A stretch of DNA of 11,285 nucleotides, taken from the NCBI GenBank assembly GCA_016841005.1, contig JAEORG010000017.1, forward strand, positions 1 to 11,285. The letters are read 5' to 3'. The DNA is from Candidatus Thorarchaeota archaeon. GTDB taxonomy: Archaea; Asgardarchaeota; Thorarchaeia; Thorarchaeales; Thorarchaeaceae. The notes beneath the pieces are model-generated. The model saw only the letters and a program-made list of their open reading frames with translations. It was not told the DNA's origin and made no database searches. This document shows, in pieces, positions 1-7,466 of this stretch. The translations under genes were made by a program, and so were the position numbers. Positions within the stretch are counted from its first letter, which is position 1. Each line of letters opens with the position of its first letter.

Positions 1-117
1 CTATATTCTAAATACTAATAAATTTATGAAGACTATTTGAACAAATAACCTCAAAACCTTCGCCTAGTCCAATATAATCAAGTCTTAGACTAAGAGGCAA
101 ATGCGAAAAACCCGCGC

Positions 118-126
118 TTTTATAAG
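118..126 (+). promoter_or_regulatory. TATA box candidate for the large nuclease-like gene
   Basis: The run TTTTATAAG is a good archaeal TATA-box match. A transcript would be expected to begin about 25 bases downstream of its centre, near 147-150, which lies inside the longest reading frame beginning at 133. The AGGAG at 153-157 followed by an in-frame GTG at 163 then fits a short-leader start. The rest of 1-132 is A+T-rich and shows no gene. Confidence 0.45.
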
Positions 127-132
127 GCATAG

Positions 133-3100
133 ATGGCATACAATGAGCCAATAGGAGTACAGGTGGAACGTCTGCGGAACAACAGGTCAGGGGAGGAGAT
201 GTTCCGCATGGGCAAAGAACGAGGATATCCATACAACCCTGCAAGAACCTTGGCCAGAGCGTACCTCATAGGCCTCTCCGCACTGAGGGATCTGCTGAGA
301 GACCGAGCCACTGCAAATCTTCAGGATATCTATGAGAAGACGCAGGACCTATTTGTCGAAGCACAAGATGAGTGGGAAAAGAGCAAGCAGAATGGAAACC
401 GCAACTTCTCAAAGATAACGAACAAGGAGAAGCATATGCGTGCTAATTTTCTGAAGATGATCTGGGAAACCACTGCGAAACATGGTAACAAGGAACACAG
501 ACGGGTGCAGAACGAACGAAAGGGAAAGATTGGTCCTATGAACCGCCTGCTAAACATGGCAGGAGCTGAGATGCGTAACTTTGCTGTAACTCGCTTTCAG
601 TTTCCAATGCCCGAAGTCTTGGGAAGAAGAGGAAAAGCCATCATATATGGTTACGAAGGCGATGAAACCTTTCCTCAGGTGCAGGTGACCCATGCGACTC
701 TGCCCGAAATGGACTTTGTGGACATGATACGGTCCCATGTGTTCGAGCTGTGCAGGAAGTGCTTCATGAACGACGTCCCTATGAATGATGCGAGAAGGTA
801 TGTCAACCTGCTCATCTATCGCCTTTCACCTTTTCTCGAGTATCTCTACACCTCAGGAGAGAGCGGGCGCTGGGGATTCAAGAGGTGCAGGAAGAGGGGA
901 GCGAAGAACGACCAGCCTGATGCAGATAGAATCCTGCGAGAAATTGTAAAGGAGATAGAAGCGCTCTATGGGACTAGGAACGGACGCCAGCGGACAGTGA
1001 CTGAGCAGATTGGTGAGGGATACGAATCCCTGGGGGTTTCACTGTTTCTTGATGAGTCAATTAGGTTGAAGGAATCGAATGATGAGCAGGGGAATGAGAA
1101 ACAGTGGGGAGCATACCTGAGAAACCTCTGCGACAGCGAGATACTGCGTGATAGAGATGCTCATTGGTTGCAGGCAGAAGCGGCAAAGAGAGCGAGATGG
1201 TATGGGATTAGGCTTCATCGAATATTGACCATGGGACTACCCCAGCCATATAGCGTGCGTTCAATCATTCTTGAGGGCGACAAGTTTGTTCAAGCCGGTG
1301 AAGATTTCTTAGTGATTGCTGAGTTATCCCTGAAGACCAGTCTTGGAGAGGGGAGGGCAGATCTAATCATCTTCAGGCGGCATCTACGGAACAACCCAAA
1401 GTCACGGAAACAGATGACTGTGTGGCAGCCAATTGCTGTGTTTGACATCAAGTCAAAGACTGCCTTTGACTGGTGGATTGAGAAGGAGAAGCGCACGTCA
1501 AAGAAACATGGCACCATCTCTGTTCCAAGGATACAACTCAAGCGGCGTGGTTTTGCTGAAGATGAGTGGGAGAAGGTAGAAGCTCAGACACCCAAAAAAG
1601 AAGAGAGAATACAGATTGATGCATATTCAGGAGGCCTGCGTAGCGAATATGTACATCTGACAGAGGATGAAACAGCTCCTCTTCCTGTCACGGGAACAAT
1701 AATTGCAGACATCGCACAGGACAGTGGATCTATACAGAGAGGGCTCTTCAGACTGATTAACACCCTTTTCAGGGACTATCTGGGAGACCTCACTCCACAT
1801 GTTGGCGAAAAGCTCATTGTGAGCCTTGATGATTATAGCAGCAATCCATTGCGACTCTCGCTCATCGTTCATGGCGTTGACTACAGACAGAAGTTGATGC
1901 TTCAAGAGCAGGGAGAGCCTGTCGAGAAGGAAGATACCGATTGCGGGTTGAACAGTGAGAGCAACCTGATCCTCTATTGCAGTGTTCCCTCCGGTTCACG
2001 GTCTGGACCCTCAGCCGCATGGATTGCAAAGTACTGGCACGGACTTGAGCATGTTCAATCGTTATGCGATAGTGAGAACGTTGAACGGGTCATCTGGATA
2101 GATGCATCTGGGGACTTTCGGTCACGAAAACTTGCCAAGGCTAGGTTGCGGTTAGAAGGACACCGATTTCAAGTTCAGCAGCTCTTCAACAAGATAGAGA
2201 TCGTTGATGCGTCGAGCATGTATCAATCATTCCTGTTCAATGGAGATAGGATGCCCACATTGAGGTCAATTCTTACGGGGCTTCAAGATGTGAAGGCTGA
2301 CTCCATGATTGTGATTTCAGGGTGGGAGATGCTGGAGAGTATTGCCCCTGACAGAGTTCGTTCGGCTCTTCGAGAGTGTAAGCGTCACCTGGTCGAGGAC
2401 CTGATAGCACGTGTGAGTAGTGTGCTATGGTTTGAACGGCCGCGAGGAGGGGAGGCGACCTCTGATATCTATCAGCGAAAGAAAGTGATTCCATTCTCCG
2501 ACCATTCACCGTTCTACGGAAGGGTGAAAGCGGTTGTCTGGAACTTGCCTACACATCCATATGCTACTGGTCAGACGACACCTATATTGGATGAGCTCAG
2601 AGTCATTATAGAACAAGACTCTGAGAGAATAGTTTCAAACTTAGTTGAGGTACCAATCCTCTGCGGCTGGTCGTCACGATTCTGGAACCAACGAGATACA
2701 GGTGCAAGTGGAACAACTACCAGCATGCTACGAGGCCGACAGAGTGTATCAAAGGATGATGTATACACGGTATCTCAATTGAGAGATGATCTTATTGAGA
2801 AAGCGCAAGACCTCATAATGAAGATTCCAGAACTGGCGTCTGGTGGTTCAAGAGGAGAAAATGTTCCGGTCCTGTTTGTTGAGCGAATGGCCATAGCAGC
2901 TAGCAGGAGAACAAGTATTCTGAGAACGCCACTGTTGACATTTCATCCACAGTCCATAGGAGTGAAAGGAAAACGGGGATTCTTGAAATCATCCATCTCC
3001 ACTCCAAATGTTACAAGCTGTCGACGGTATCGCTCGTACATCTGGAGAAACCAAACTGTTTCACGAAATTACAGTCCTCCCTCAGAGTCTTCTCTTGTGA

Positions 3101-5058
3101 TTGATAGAGTGGACATTGCTCGTGCATACCGACTTGAGAAGGACCGCATCTACAACGTTCTAAAGTTGATGAAGGGTTTTGAGATTTCAGATGACTGGAA
3201 ATCGTTTTTAAGAGGATTGAAAGGAGCTCTTGAAAGGTGTGAGAAGCAGAAGTCCACACGAGCTATATCTGAGTTTTTGAAAAATCATTCCGTTTCTGCT
3301 GAACTATGGGAGCAAATGAGTTGGATTAGGGAGAGAATGTTACGTGATGGTCTTTCACACTATGCTAAAGAGGCGTTGAACGAAGCGCTCGAAGAGAATC
3401 CACAGCTGCATCTTGATACGGGTAACTACCTTTTCCTGCTGCTGCTCTATATGAAATACCAAAAAACTACTGCTAGTGACGACCTGACTCGTACTTGGTC
3501 TATCCTGAAGACTTGGCAATTACTTCAGTTGGGATTCTATATTGACTATGAACATAATGACGCGGTTGGAAGAACGGTTTTCGACCTTGCGAAGATTCTG
3601 TATGATATTCTGATAAGAACCAATGCCCTACAGGAAATTCCAGCCCCCAAGACGCTTAATATTCGATATGGTAGAGTCTTAGTTGCAGAGGGTGAAGAGG
3701 GAGGATATGACTATTGGATGGTCCTACAGAAACAATTCAGAAGTTCTGAAACACTCTCAGGGATGTGGCAAAACATCAATCCAATAAATCCATCTGATAA
3801 GCTTCAATGGTCCACTCATCGGAATGATATACTTGCTGGGAGTGCCAAGCAGGCAAAGAGTCCACTGGAGCACGATGATATTGCAGTCACAGATTCTGTT
3901 GAGGGATCAAACCTGTGGGTCTGGACAGGCGATGGTTGGAGATGGATAGGGAAGGTTGACATCATTCTGAGTGGAAGTACTGGTTTTCGTTGGATTAGGG
4001 GGATTAGAGTTCATCCCTCAGTGGTAAGTGATGCAATAGTTGATTCACTTCTGTTGGAAGAAAACCCAGAGATTTCCAAGTTGGTAGCATCAAATCTGGC
4101 TCGTATACAACACCTAGCCGCTTCTTGTACTGCAGTAGAGTGTTCCCTAACTTTGGATGCTGAGAACTATGTTGTGACTCTTCATTCCCCAGAAACTGAA
4201 GGAGATGTTGTCTTTGAAACATTGGTTTTCGAGAGAACCAAAGAGCTTGTCGATTTCCTGAGATTACCCCTTACATCAGGTGAATCCGTGGAGGTGCACA
4301 GCCAGAAGAATAACCAGTATACATGGAACCCTTACATAGACATCCATTATGGCACCTTAGATATTATGCGGCCATATGTCGAACGAAGGAAACCCTTTGT
4401 TTCAACTAAAATCATGTTACCTGCAACGGCACAAGAATTAATCAAGAGTGAAGCTGTTTCGGTTAAGTTTAGGATTAAGCACGACGTTCATCAATGTCCG
4501 ATATGGCTTGGCATCGGTGACGACCATGCATCTTGTTGGATTTTTGAGAGCAAGGACTTTGATGTGCCAAACGGGGTTTCCTCCATTCTAAACGCCGGAC
4601 TTACTGATACTGAGATTAGTGAAATAATGAAATCAAAGGAAATTCATCTTAATGGAACCCGATATGAAGTAAACATCGAGTTTCCAAGTGAGGAGGATTA
4701 TGAAAAAAGACTAGTATTCAGAGAAAGCCGATTGTTTGCATGGCACCTTGGCGCAAGGACAATTCAACCGTCATCATTCCTTAGAACTGATGAAGAGAGA
4801 TTTTACTGTGATTTGTTCAAAGAGGATGATTCGATACATATGAAATTGATATCTGATCTTACAGAAGATGTGATATATTCGGGATTTCTTGTTCATTTAT
4901 TCAAAGGTATGGAAACCCAACAAGCCTTTGACCATGCTAACCAAGTGTTTGTCGACATTTTTTCTGACCGATTCGCCAAAGAAACTCCAGAGAAAAAAAT
5001 AAAGTCATTTGACAAACTAAACGACAACTTGTTAGAGCTAATTAAGAAGTATACTTGA
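133..5058 (+). CDS. Giant protein with RecB/Cas4-like PD-(D/E)XK nuclease domain and possible degenerate RecA-like core
   Basis: About 1641 residues, probably acting on DNA in the cytoplasm. Visible nuclease motifs: E397, GRAD with D410, FDIKSK with D438 and K440, and QIDAY with Q494 and Y498. This order (E, D, DxK, QxxxY) is the RecB/Cas4-type PD-(D/E)XK signature. Residues 612-771 alternate strands and helices like a RecA/KaiC core, but the loop at 619-627 (PSGSRSGPS) lacks the Walker lysine and the Walker-B-like strand 725-734 (MIVISGWEML) has no acid at the normal place, so ATPase activity is doubtful. Residues 1-390 are helical and basic; about 1000-1200 helical; 1262-1271 tryptophan-rich, then strand-rich; the end is helical. 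No signal peptide or membrane segment. The start is uncertain: ATG 133 has only a weak AAGG upstream, whereas GTG 163 and ATG 199/208 have better ribosome sites (AGGAG 153-157; GGGAGGAG 191-198). G+C falls markedly toward the 3' end. Family not recognised as a whole. Confidence 0.8.
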   Translation: MAYNEPIGVQVERLRNNRSGEEMFRMGKERGYPYNPARTLARAYLIGLSALRDLLRDRATANLQDIYEKTQDLFVEAQDEWEKSKQNGNRNFSKITNKEKHMRANFLKMIWETTAKHGNKEHRRVQNERKGKIGPMNRLLNMAGAEMRNFAVTRFQFPMPEVLGRRGKAIIYGYEGDETFPQVQVTHATLPEMDFVDMIRSHVFELCRKCFMNDVPMNDARRYVNLLIYRLSPFLEYLYTSGESGRWGFKRCRKRGAKNDQPDADRILREIVKEIEALYGTRNGRQRTVTEQIGEGYESLGVSLFLDESIRLKESNDEQGNEKQWGAYLRNLCDSEILRDRDAHWLQAEAAKRARWYGIRLHRILTMGLPQPYSVRSIILEGDKFVQAGEDFLVIAELSLKTSLGEGRADLIIFRRHLRNNPKSRKQMTVWQPIAVFDIKSKTAFDWWIEKEKRTSKKHGTISVPRIQLKRRGFAEDEWEKVEAQTPKKEERIQIDAYSGGLRSEYVHLTEDETAPLPVTGTIIADIAQDSGSIQRGLFRLINTLFRDYLGDLTPHVGEKLIVSLDDYSSNPLRLSLIVHGVDYRQKLMLQEQGEPVEKEDTDCGLNSESNLILYCSVPSGSRSGPSAAWIAKYWHGLEHVQSLCDSENVERVIWIDASGDFRSRKLAKARLRLEGHRFQVQQLFNKIEIVDASSMYQSFLFNGDRMPTLRSILTGLQDVKADSMIVISGWEMLESIAPDRVRSALRECKRHLVEDLIARVSSVLWFERPRGGEATSDIYQRKKVIPFSDHSPFYGRVKAVVWNLPTHPYATGQTTPILDELRVIIEQDSERIVSNLVEVPILCGWSSRFWNQRDTGASGTTTSMLRGRQSVSKDDVYTVSQLRDDLIEKAQDLIMKIPELASGGSRGENVPVLFVERMAIAASRRTSILRTPLLTFHPQSIGVKGKRGFLKSSISTPNVTSCRRYRSYIWRNQTVSRNYSPPSESSLVIDRVDIARAYRLEKDRIYNVLKLMKGFEISDDWKSFLRGLKGALERCEKQKSTRAISEFLKNHSVSAELWEQMSWIRERMLRDGLSHYAKEALNEALEENPQLHLDTGNYLFLLLLYMKYQKTTASDDLTRTWSILKTWQLLQLGFYIDYEHNDAVGRTVFDLAKILYDILIRTNALQEIPAPKTLNIRYGRVLVAEGEEGGYDYWMVLQKQFRSSETLSGMWQNINPINPSDKLQWSTHRNDILAGSAKQAKSPLEHDDIAVTDSVEGSNLWVWTGDGWRWIGKVDIILSGSTGFRWIRGIRVHPSVVSDAIVDSLLLEENPEISKLVASNLARIQHLAASCTAVECSLTLDAENYVVTLHSPETEGDVVFETLVFERTKELVDFLRLPLTSGESVEVHSQKNNQYTWNPYIDIHYGTLDIMRPYVERRKPFVSTKIMLPATAQELIKSEAVSVKFRIKHDVHQCPIWLGIGDDHASCWIFESKDFDVPNGVSSILNAGLTDTEISEIMKSKEIHLNGTRYEVNIEFPSEEDYEKRLVFRESRLFAWHLGARTIQPSSFLRTDEERFYCDLFKEDDSIHMKLISDLTEDVIYSGFLVHLFKGMETQQAFDHANQVFVDIFSDRFAKETPEKKIKSFDKLNDNLLELIKKYT

Positions 5059-5081
5059 AAATCGGGAGTTCAGAGTGTTAG

Positions 5082-5135
5082 TTTAATATGTGTTTTTGGA
5101 GTGATTTCAATTTAGAGGGTAATAATTCAAGGTGA
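5082..5135 (+). promoter_or_regulatory. Possible promoter and ribosome site before the deoxyribosyltransferase-like/wHTH gene
   Basis: TTTAATAT at 5082-5089 could be a TATA box, placing the transcript start near 5110. A short T run at 5093-5097 may instead help end transcription of the large upstream gene. GGTGA at 5131-5135 matches the archaeal anti-Shine-Dalgarno sequence and lies nine bases before the ATG at 5145, supporting that start. Confidence 0.3.
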
Positions 5136-5144
5136 AGAAGTAGA

Positions 5145-6029
5145 ATGTCAGTTGTCTGTCCAAAAAACTATGGATCATGTGGTGTTGATATTGTCTACGA
5201 CCCTGATAGATTATTTGTGTTGATGCCATTTAGTGAGTCTGTTGCTCCTCAAAGTTTATTCTTCGATGTTCTCCAGCCATTACCTGGATGGAATGTCCAT
5301 AGAGCAGATTCTGATTTGAGTAAACCAGAGATTTGGTGCAAAATTTGCGCGAATATTCAAAGTTCACGTGCAGTTATTGCTGATCTCTCAGGCTCAAATC
5401 CAAATGTCTTTCTTGAGCTAGGCTTGACTTGGGGACTTGGAAGACCATTCATTCTTCTTACACAAGACCATAGTTCACTCCCCTTTGATACTAAGAGTTT
5501 TCAAGTGTTTAAGTATGAACGAAGCTCTTCCAATTCATCAACAATCAAAGACGTCGGTAAAATCCAAGATCAAATAGCTCGAGCTTTGAAATCTTTACCC
5601 GAAGGCAATAAATTAGTTCATTCTTCTGATTACGTGCTTTCTGATTTTACTAATATGGTTGAACAGGCAAAGGAAGGAACTGCTGGCTTATGGCGTCGTG
5701 TTGATGGTGTCTGGCGTATTGAAATAGATAACACTCTTGACGAGCTTGTTGGTCTTGAGTCTGAGCACTCAAAACCACCATTCAGGATAATGGTATCACT
5801 TCTGAGATCTTATCCGGAATGTAAAACAATGACTCAGATTGCTACTGACACGGGTTTGAGTCAGAGTATGGTATCACTTGTGATTTCCGGAAAACGGTAT
5901 GATTGTTCGGATTACTTCATTCGTTGCAGAAAGGGATTCCGTCTTTCCGATAAGGGGATTTATTATTTTATTGAAGAAGAAAGAATAAGAAATGTACTTG
6001 CTTCACAATTCAATCCAAATCAAGACTAA
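5145..6029 (+). CDS. Nucleoside 2-deoxyribosyltransferase/TIR-like effector fused to a C-terminal winged helix
   Basis: 294 residues, two domains. Residues 20-150 show the nucleoside 2-deoxyribosyltransferase-like fold of the TIR/SLOG-type group: strand FVLMPF at 24-29, RAD at 53-55, VIADLSG at 77-83, and NPNVFLELG at 85-93, where E91 occupies the conserved acidic position that is catalytic in this fold, then GRPFILLT at 99-106. Relatives cleave N-glycosidic bonds in nucleosides or NAD; the substrate here is unknown. Residues 212-280 form a wHTH (IATDTGLSQSMVSLVISGK, positions 232-250) homologous to those of the next five genes. The linker 160-205 contains LWRRVDGVWRIE, reminiscent of the IRHLWIEE and IQHIWEIE segments in other members. 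C5 and C12 at the N-terminus could be incidental. It converges on the next gene with only nine bases between stops. Inferred role: a toxic or signalling effector guided by its DNA- or partner-binding module. Confidence 0.75.
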   Translation: MSVVCPKNYGSCGVDIVYDPDRLFVLMPFSESVAPQSLFFDVLQPLPGWNVHRADSDLSKPEIWCKICANIQSSRAVIADLSGSNPNVFLELGLTWGLGRPFILLTQDHSSLPFDTKSFQVFKYERSSSNSSTIKDVGKIQDQIARALKSLPEGNKLVHSSDYVLSDFTNMVEQAKEGTAGLWRRVDGVWRIEIDNTLDELVGLESEHSKPPFRIMVSLLRSYPECKTMTQIATDTGLSQSMVSLVISGKRYDCSDYFIRCRKGFRLSDKGIYYFIEEERIRNVLASQFNPNQD

Positions 6030-6038
6030 ATCAATAGA

Positions 6039-6542
6039 TTACTGATGAGGCTCAAGAATAGAGGGGATCACATCAGTAGCTAACCAATCAATTCCAGATT
6101 TGGTAAGTGTGTATCCTTTTTCACATGGAACAAAATAATCTGCTACCAATTTTATCTTTCCGTTTAGTTGGTCATTTACAGTTGTCTTCTTCACTCCTGT
6201 ATCCTTGATGATATCAGCTTGTATTCGACATTCTGGATAGGCTCTTAGAAGTGAAAGAGCAATACGATAGGAATTCTCCTTCGGTTTGTCAGATAATTTG
6301 AGAATACCATCTTCTTCAATCCATAAATGTCGTATCTTTGTATTCAAAGCATTCACTGCTAGTTCTAATTCGTGTTTGGTTTCAATGTATTCGATACGCT
6401 GTAGTAGCTTTCGAGCAAGTACGTATGCTGTATCAAAAGATGCATAGTTAGCTTCAATCGGAATTGCATTTACTCTCACGATTGGTCCGTTGCTGGAAAG
6501 TTCAATATCAATATTGAAATTATTTGATTCCTCCGTATTCAT
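6039..6542 (-). CDS. wHTH protein of the local family, no effector domain
   Basis: 167 residues. Residues 91-160 are a wHTH: SYRIALSLLRAYPEC, then a helix-turn-helix around DIIKDTGVKKTTVNDQLNG (110-128), then a wing ending in DYF-like aromatics and GYTLTKSGI. Residues 11-78 form the family's N-terminal module: beta strand (IVRVNAIPIEA, 21-31) and a long helical hairpin ending in IRHLWIEE (70-77). No catalytic motif is seen, so it is likely a DNA-binding regulator or an adaptor. Its ATG lies three bases after the stop of the upstream small wHTH gene, and its GGGGGA ribosome site lies inside that gene's last codons, so the two are almost certainly co-transcribed and translationally coupled. The wHTH is closest by eye to that of the converging deoxyribosyltransferase-like fusion (shared SLLR-YPEC). 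Confidence 0.75.
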   Translation of the reverse strand: MNTEESNNFNIDIELSSNGPIVRVNAIPIEANYASFDTAYVLARKLLQRIEYIETKHELELAVNALNTKIRHLWIEEDGILKLSDKPKENSYRIALSLLRAYPECRIQADIIKDTGVKKTTVNDQLNGKIKLVADYFVPCEKGYTLTKSGIDWLATDVIPSILEPHQ

Positions 6543-6545
6543 AGT

Positions 6546-6848
6546 CTATTCCCCCTGACTTGTCTGTTCTAAAACAAATTTGATAATCTCTTCTTCTCCT
6601 TTTTCAGATAGAATATACATCTTATTTTCGCTACTAAACCAATCCCCTTTGTTTTCCCTTCTTCCAGTGAGGTTATCATATACTCCTGCTCTAGATAATC
6701 CTGTATCTGAAACTATGTCTGTATTTCTAACTGGATTAGGCCATCTATCGAGTAAGGAGAGTGCTATTCGTACTCCACTATCTTCAACGGATTCAAAGAA
6801 TTTTTCTAAATCCATGTCTACAAGTTTCTTCCCTATCTTAAACTTCAA
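6546..6848 (-). CDS. Small near-bare wHTH protein
   Basis: 100 residues, the shortest member of the local wHTH family. Residues 24-95 carry the domain: GVRIALSLLDRWPNP, DIVSDTGLSRAGVYDNLTGR (44-63), wing with GDWF (68-71) and YILSEKG. The first 20 residues give only a short helix, so the strand-plus-hairpin module of its relatives is missing. The start is TTG, strongly supported: GAGGTGAT at 6854-6861 is an almost perfect ribosome site at normal spacing. The gap of 35 bases to the upstream gene and three bases to the downstream gene suggest an operon. Likely a small DNA-binding regulator, possibly antitoxin-like or autoregulatory for its neighbours (inference). The wing resembles the GRRRGNPNWF stretch of the family member at the far end of the cluster. 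Confidence 0.72.
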   Translation of the reverse strand: MKFKIGKKLVDMDLEKFFESVEDSGVRIALSLLDRWPNPVRNTDIVSDTGLSRAGVYDNLTGRRENKGDWFSSENKMYILSEKGEEEIIKFVLEQTSQGE

Positions 6849-6853
6849 TACTA

Positions 6854-6861
6854 ATCACCTC
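6854..6861 (-). promoter_or_regulatory. Strong ribosome binding site fixing a TTG start
   Basis: GAGGTGAT on the minus strand is complementary to the archaeal 16S tail and sits five bases upstream of TTG (6848-6846). No ATG or GTG lies at a usable distance, so TTG initiation is well supported. Confidence 0.6.
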
Positions 6862-6883
6862 GTATTTCGGTAGTTGGAATGCA

Positions 6884-7351
6884 CTAAACTAGTAATTTTG
6901 GAAGTTCTATATCAAGCGCATGTTTTAATCCAACTTCAGTGAATCTATATTTACCGTCTATACATTTTTCAAAATGTCCAATATATTTCTCTGTAGACTC
7001 TTTTGATCCAGTGAATACCCTTGATACATTTCCTGTGTTTATCCCACCCCAGTCATTAGAAACATCAGTAGCACCCATGCATTGATTGAAGTTGAAAATA
7101 AGTGATAACATAACTCTGTGATAATCACTATTGATGCCGCTTTTTGTCAAATCATCCGTTTCTAATTGATAATAATTTCTAACTTTGAGAATTGCATCAT
7201 CAATTTTGTTACGTGTATCAATTCTTTGACATATCATTTTCAATCTTGCATAAGCATCATCGATTTTTTCTTGAGGGAGAGTTGTAACTTTAACTACCAC
7301 ATCGCCTACTTTCGTTTCTAATATTGTTCCTTCTGTCATTTCTTCAGACAT
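6884..7351 (-). CDS. wHTH protein, nuclease-less twin of its upstream neighbour
   Basis: 155 residues. Residues 14-65 are the N-terminal module: strand VGDVVVKVTTLP and a helical hairpin (AYARLKMICQRID, ILKVRNYYQLE). Residues 76-150 are the wHTH with recognition helix NTGNVSRVFTG (105-115) and a wing with KYIGHFEK and YRFTEVGL. The adjacent larger gene matches along the whole length (GD-VVK / GDMIVK; LK-IC; NTG-VSRVFT; GHFEK; RFTE-GL), so the two are paralogues. This copy stops where the neighbour's endonuclease-like domain begins. The ATG start is backed by GGAGG at 7360-7364, eight bases away. It may antagonise, recruit or regulate the nuclease-bearing twin, or bind the same DNA site (inference). 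The gene has its own 115-base upstream gap and could have its own promoter. Confidence 0.75.
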   Translation of the reverse strand: MSEEMTEGTILETKVGDVVVKVTTLPQEKIDDAYARLKMICQRIDTRNKIDDAILKVRNYYQLETDDLTKSGINSDYHRVMLSLIFNFNQCMGATDVSNDWGGINTGNVSRVFTGSKESTEKYIGHFEKCIDGKYRFTEVGLKHALDIELPKLLV

Positions 7352-7393
7352 CTTATTTGCCTCCTACTGTGAATGGAATCGTGCTCCGCTCTA

Positions 7394-7415
7394 TTCGGAA
7401 CCCCTCTTGCGCGCA
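7394..7415. promoter_or_regulatory. Possible operator: GGAACCCC element plus TGCGCGCA palindrome
   Basis: In the gap upstream of the 155-residue wHTH gene, TTCGGAACCCCTCTTG (7394-7409) closely resembles TTCAGGAACCCCTTCTTG at 8595-8612, upstream of the paralogous wHTH-nuclease gene. It overlaps the eight-base palindrome TGCGCGCA (7408-7415), which stands out in an A+T-rich gap. These may be binding sites for one of the local wHTH proteins, but only two copies are seen. Confidence 0.25.
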
Positions 7416-7466
7416 GTGCATTCTAAACTAATCAAACTACTTAACTTTTTCACTTGATTATCCCTA

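Noticed and set aside
7390..7415. tRNA T-arm-like GGTTCCGAA on the minus strand
   Set aside because: No acceptor stem, anticodon arm or D arm can be assembled around it.
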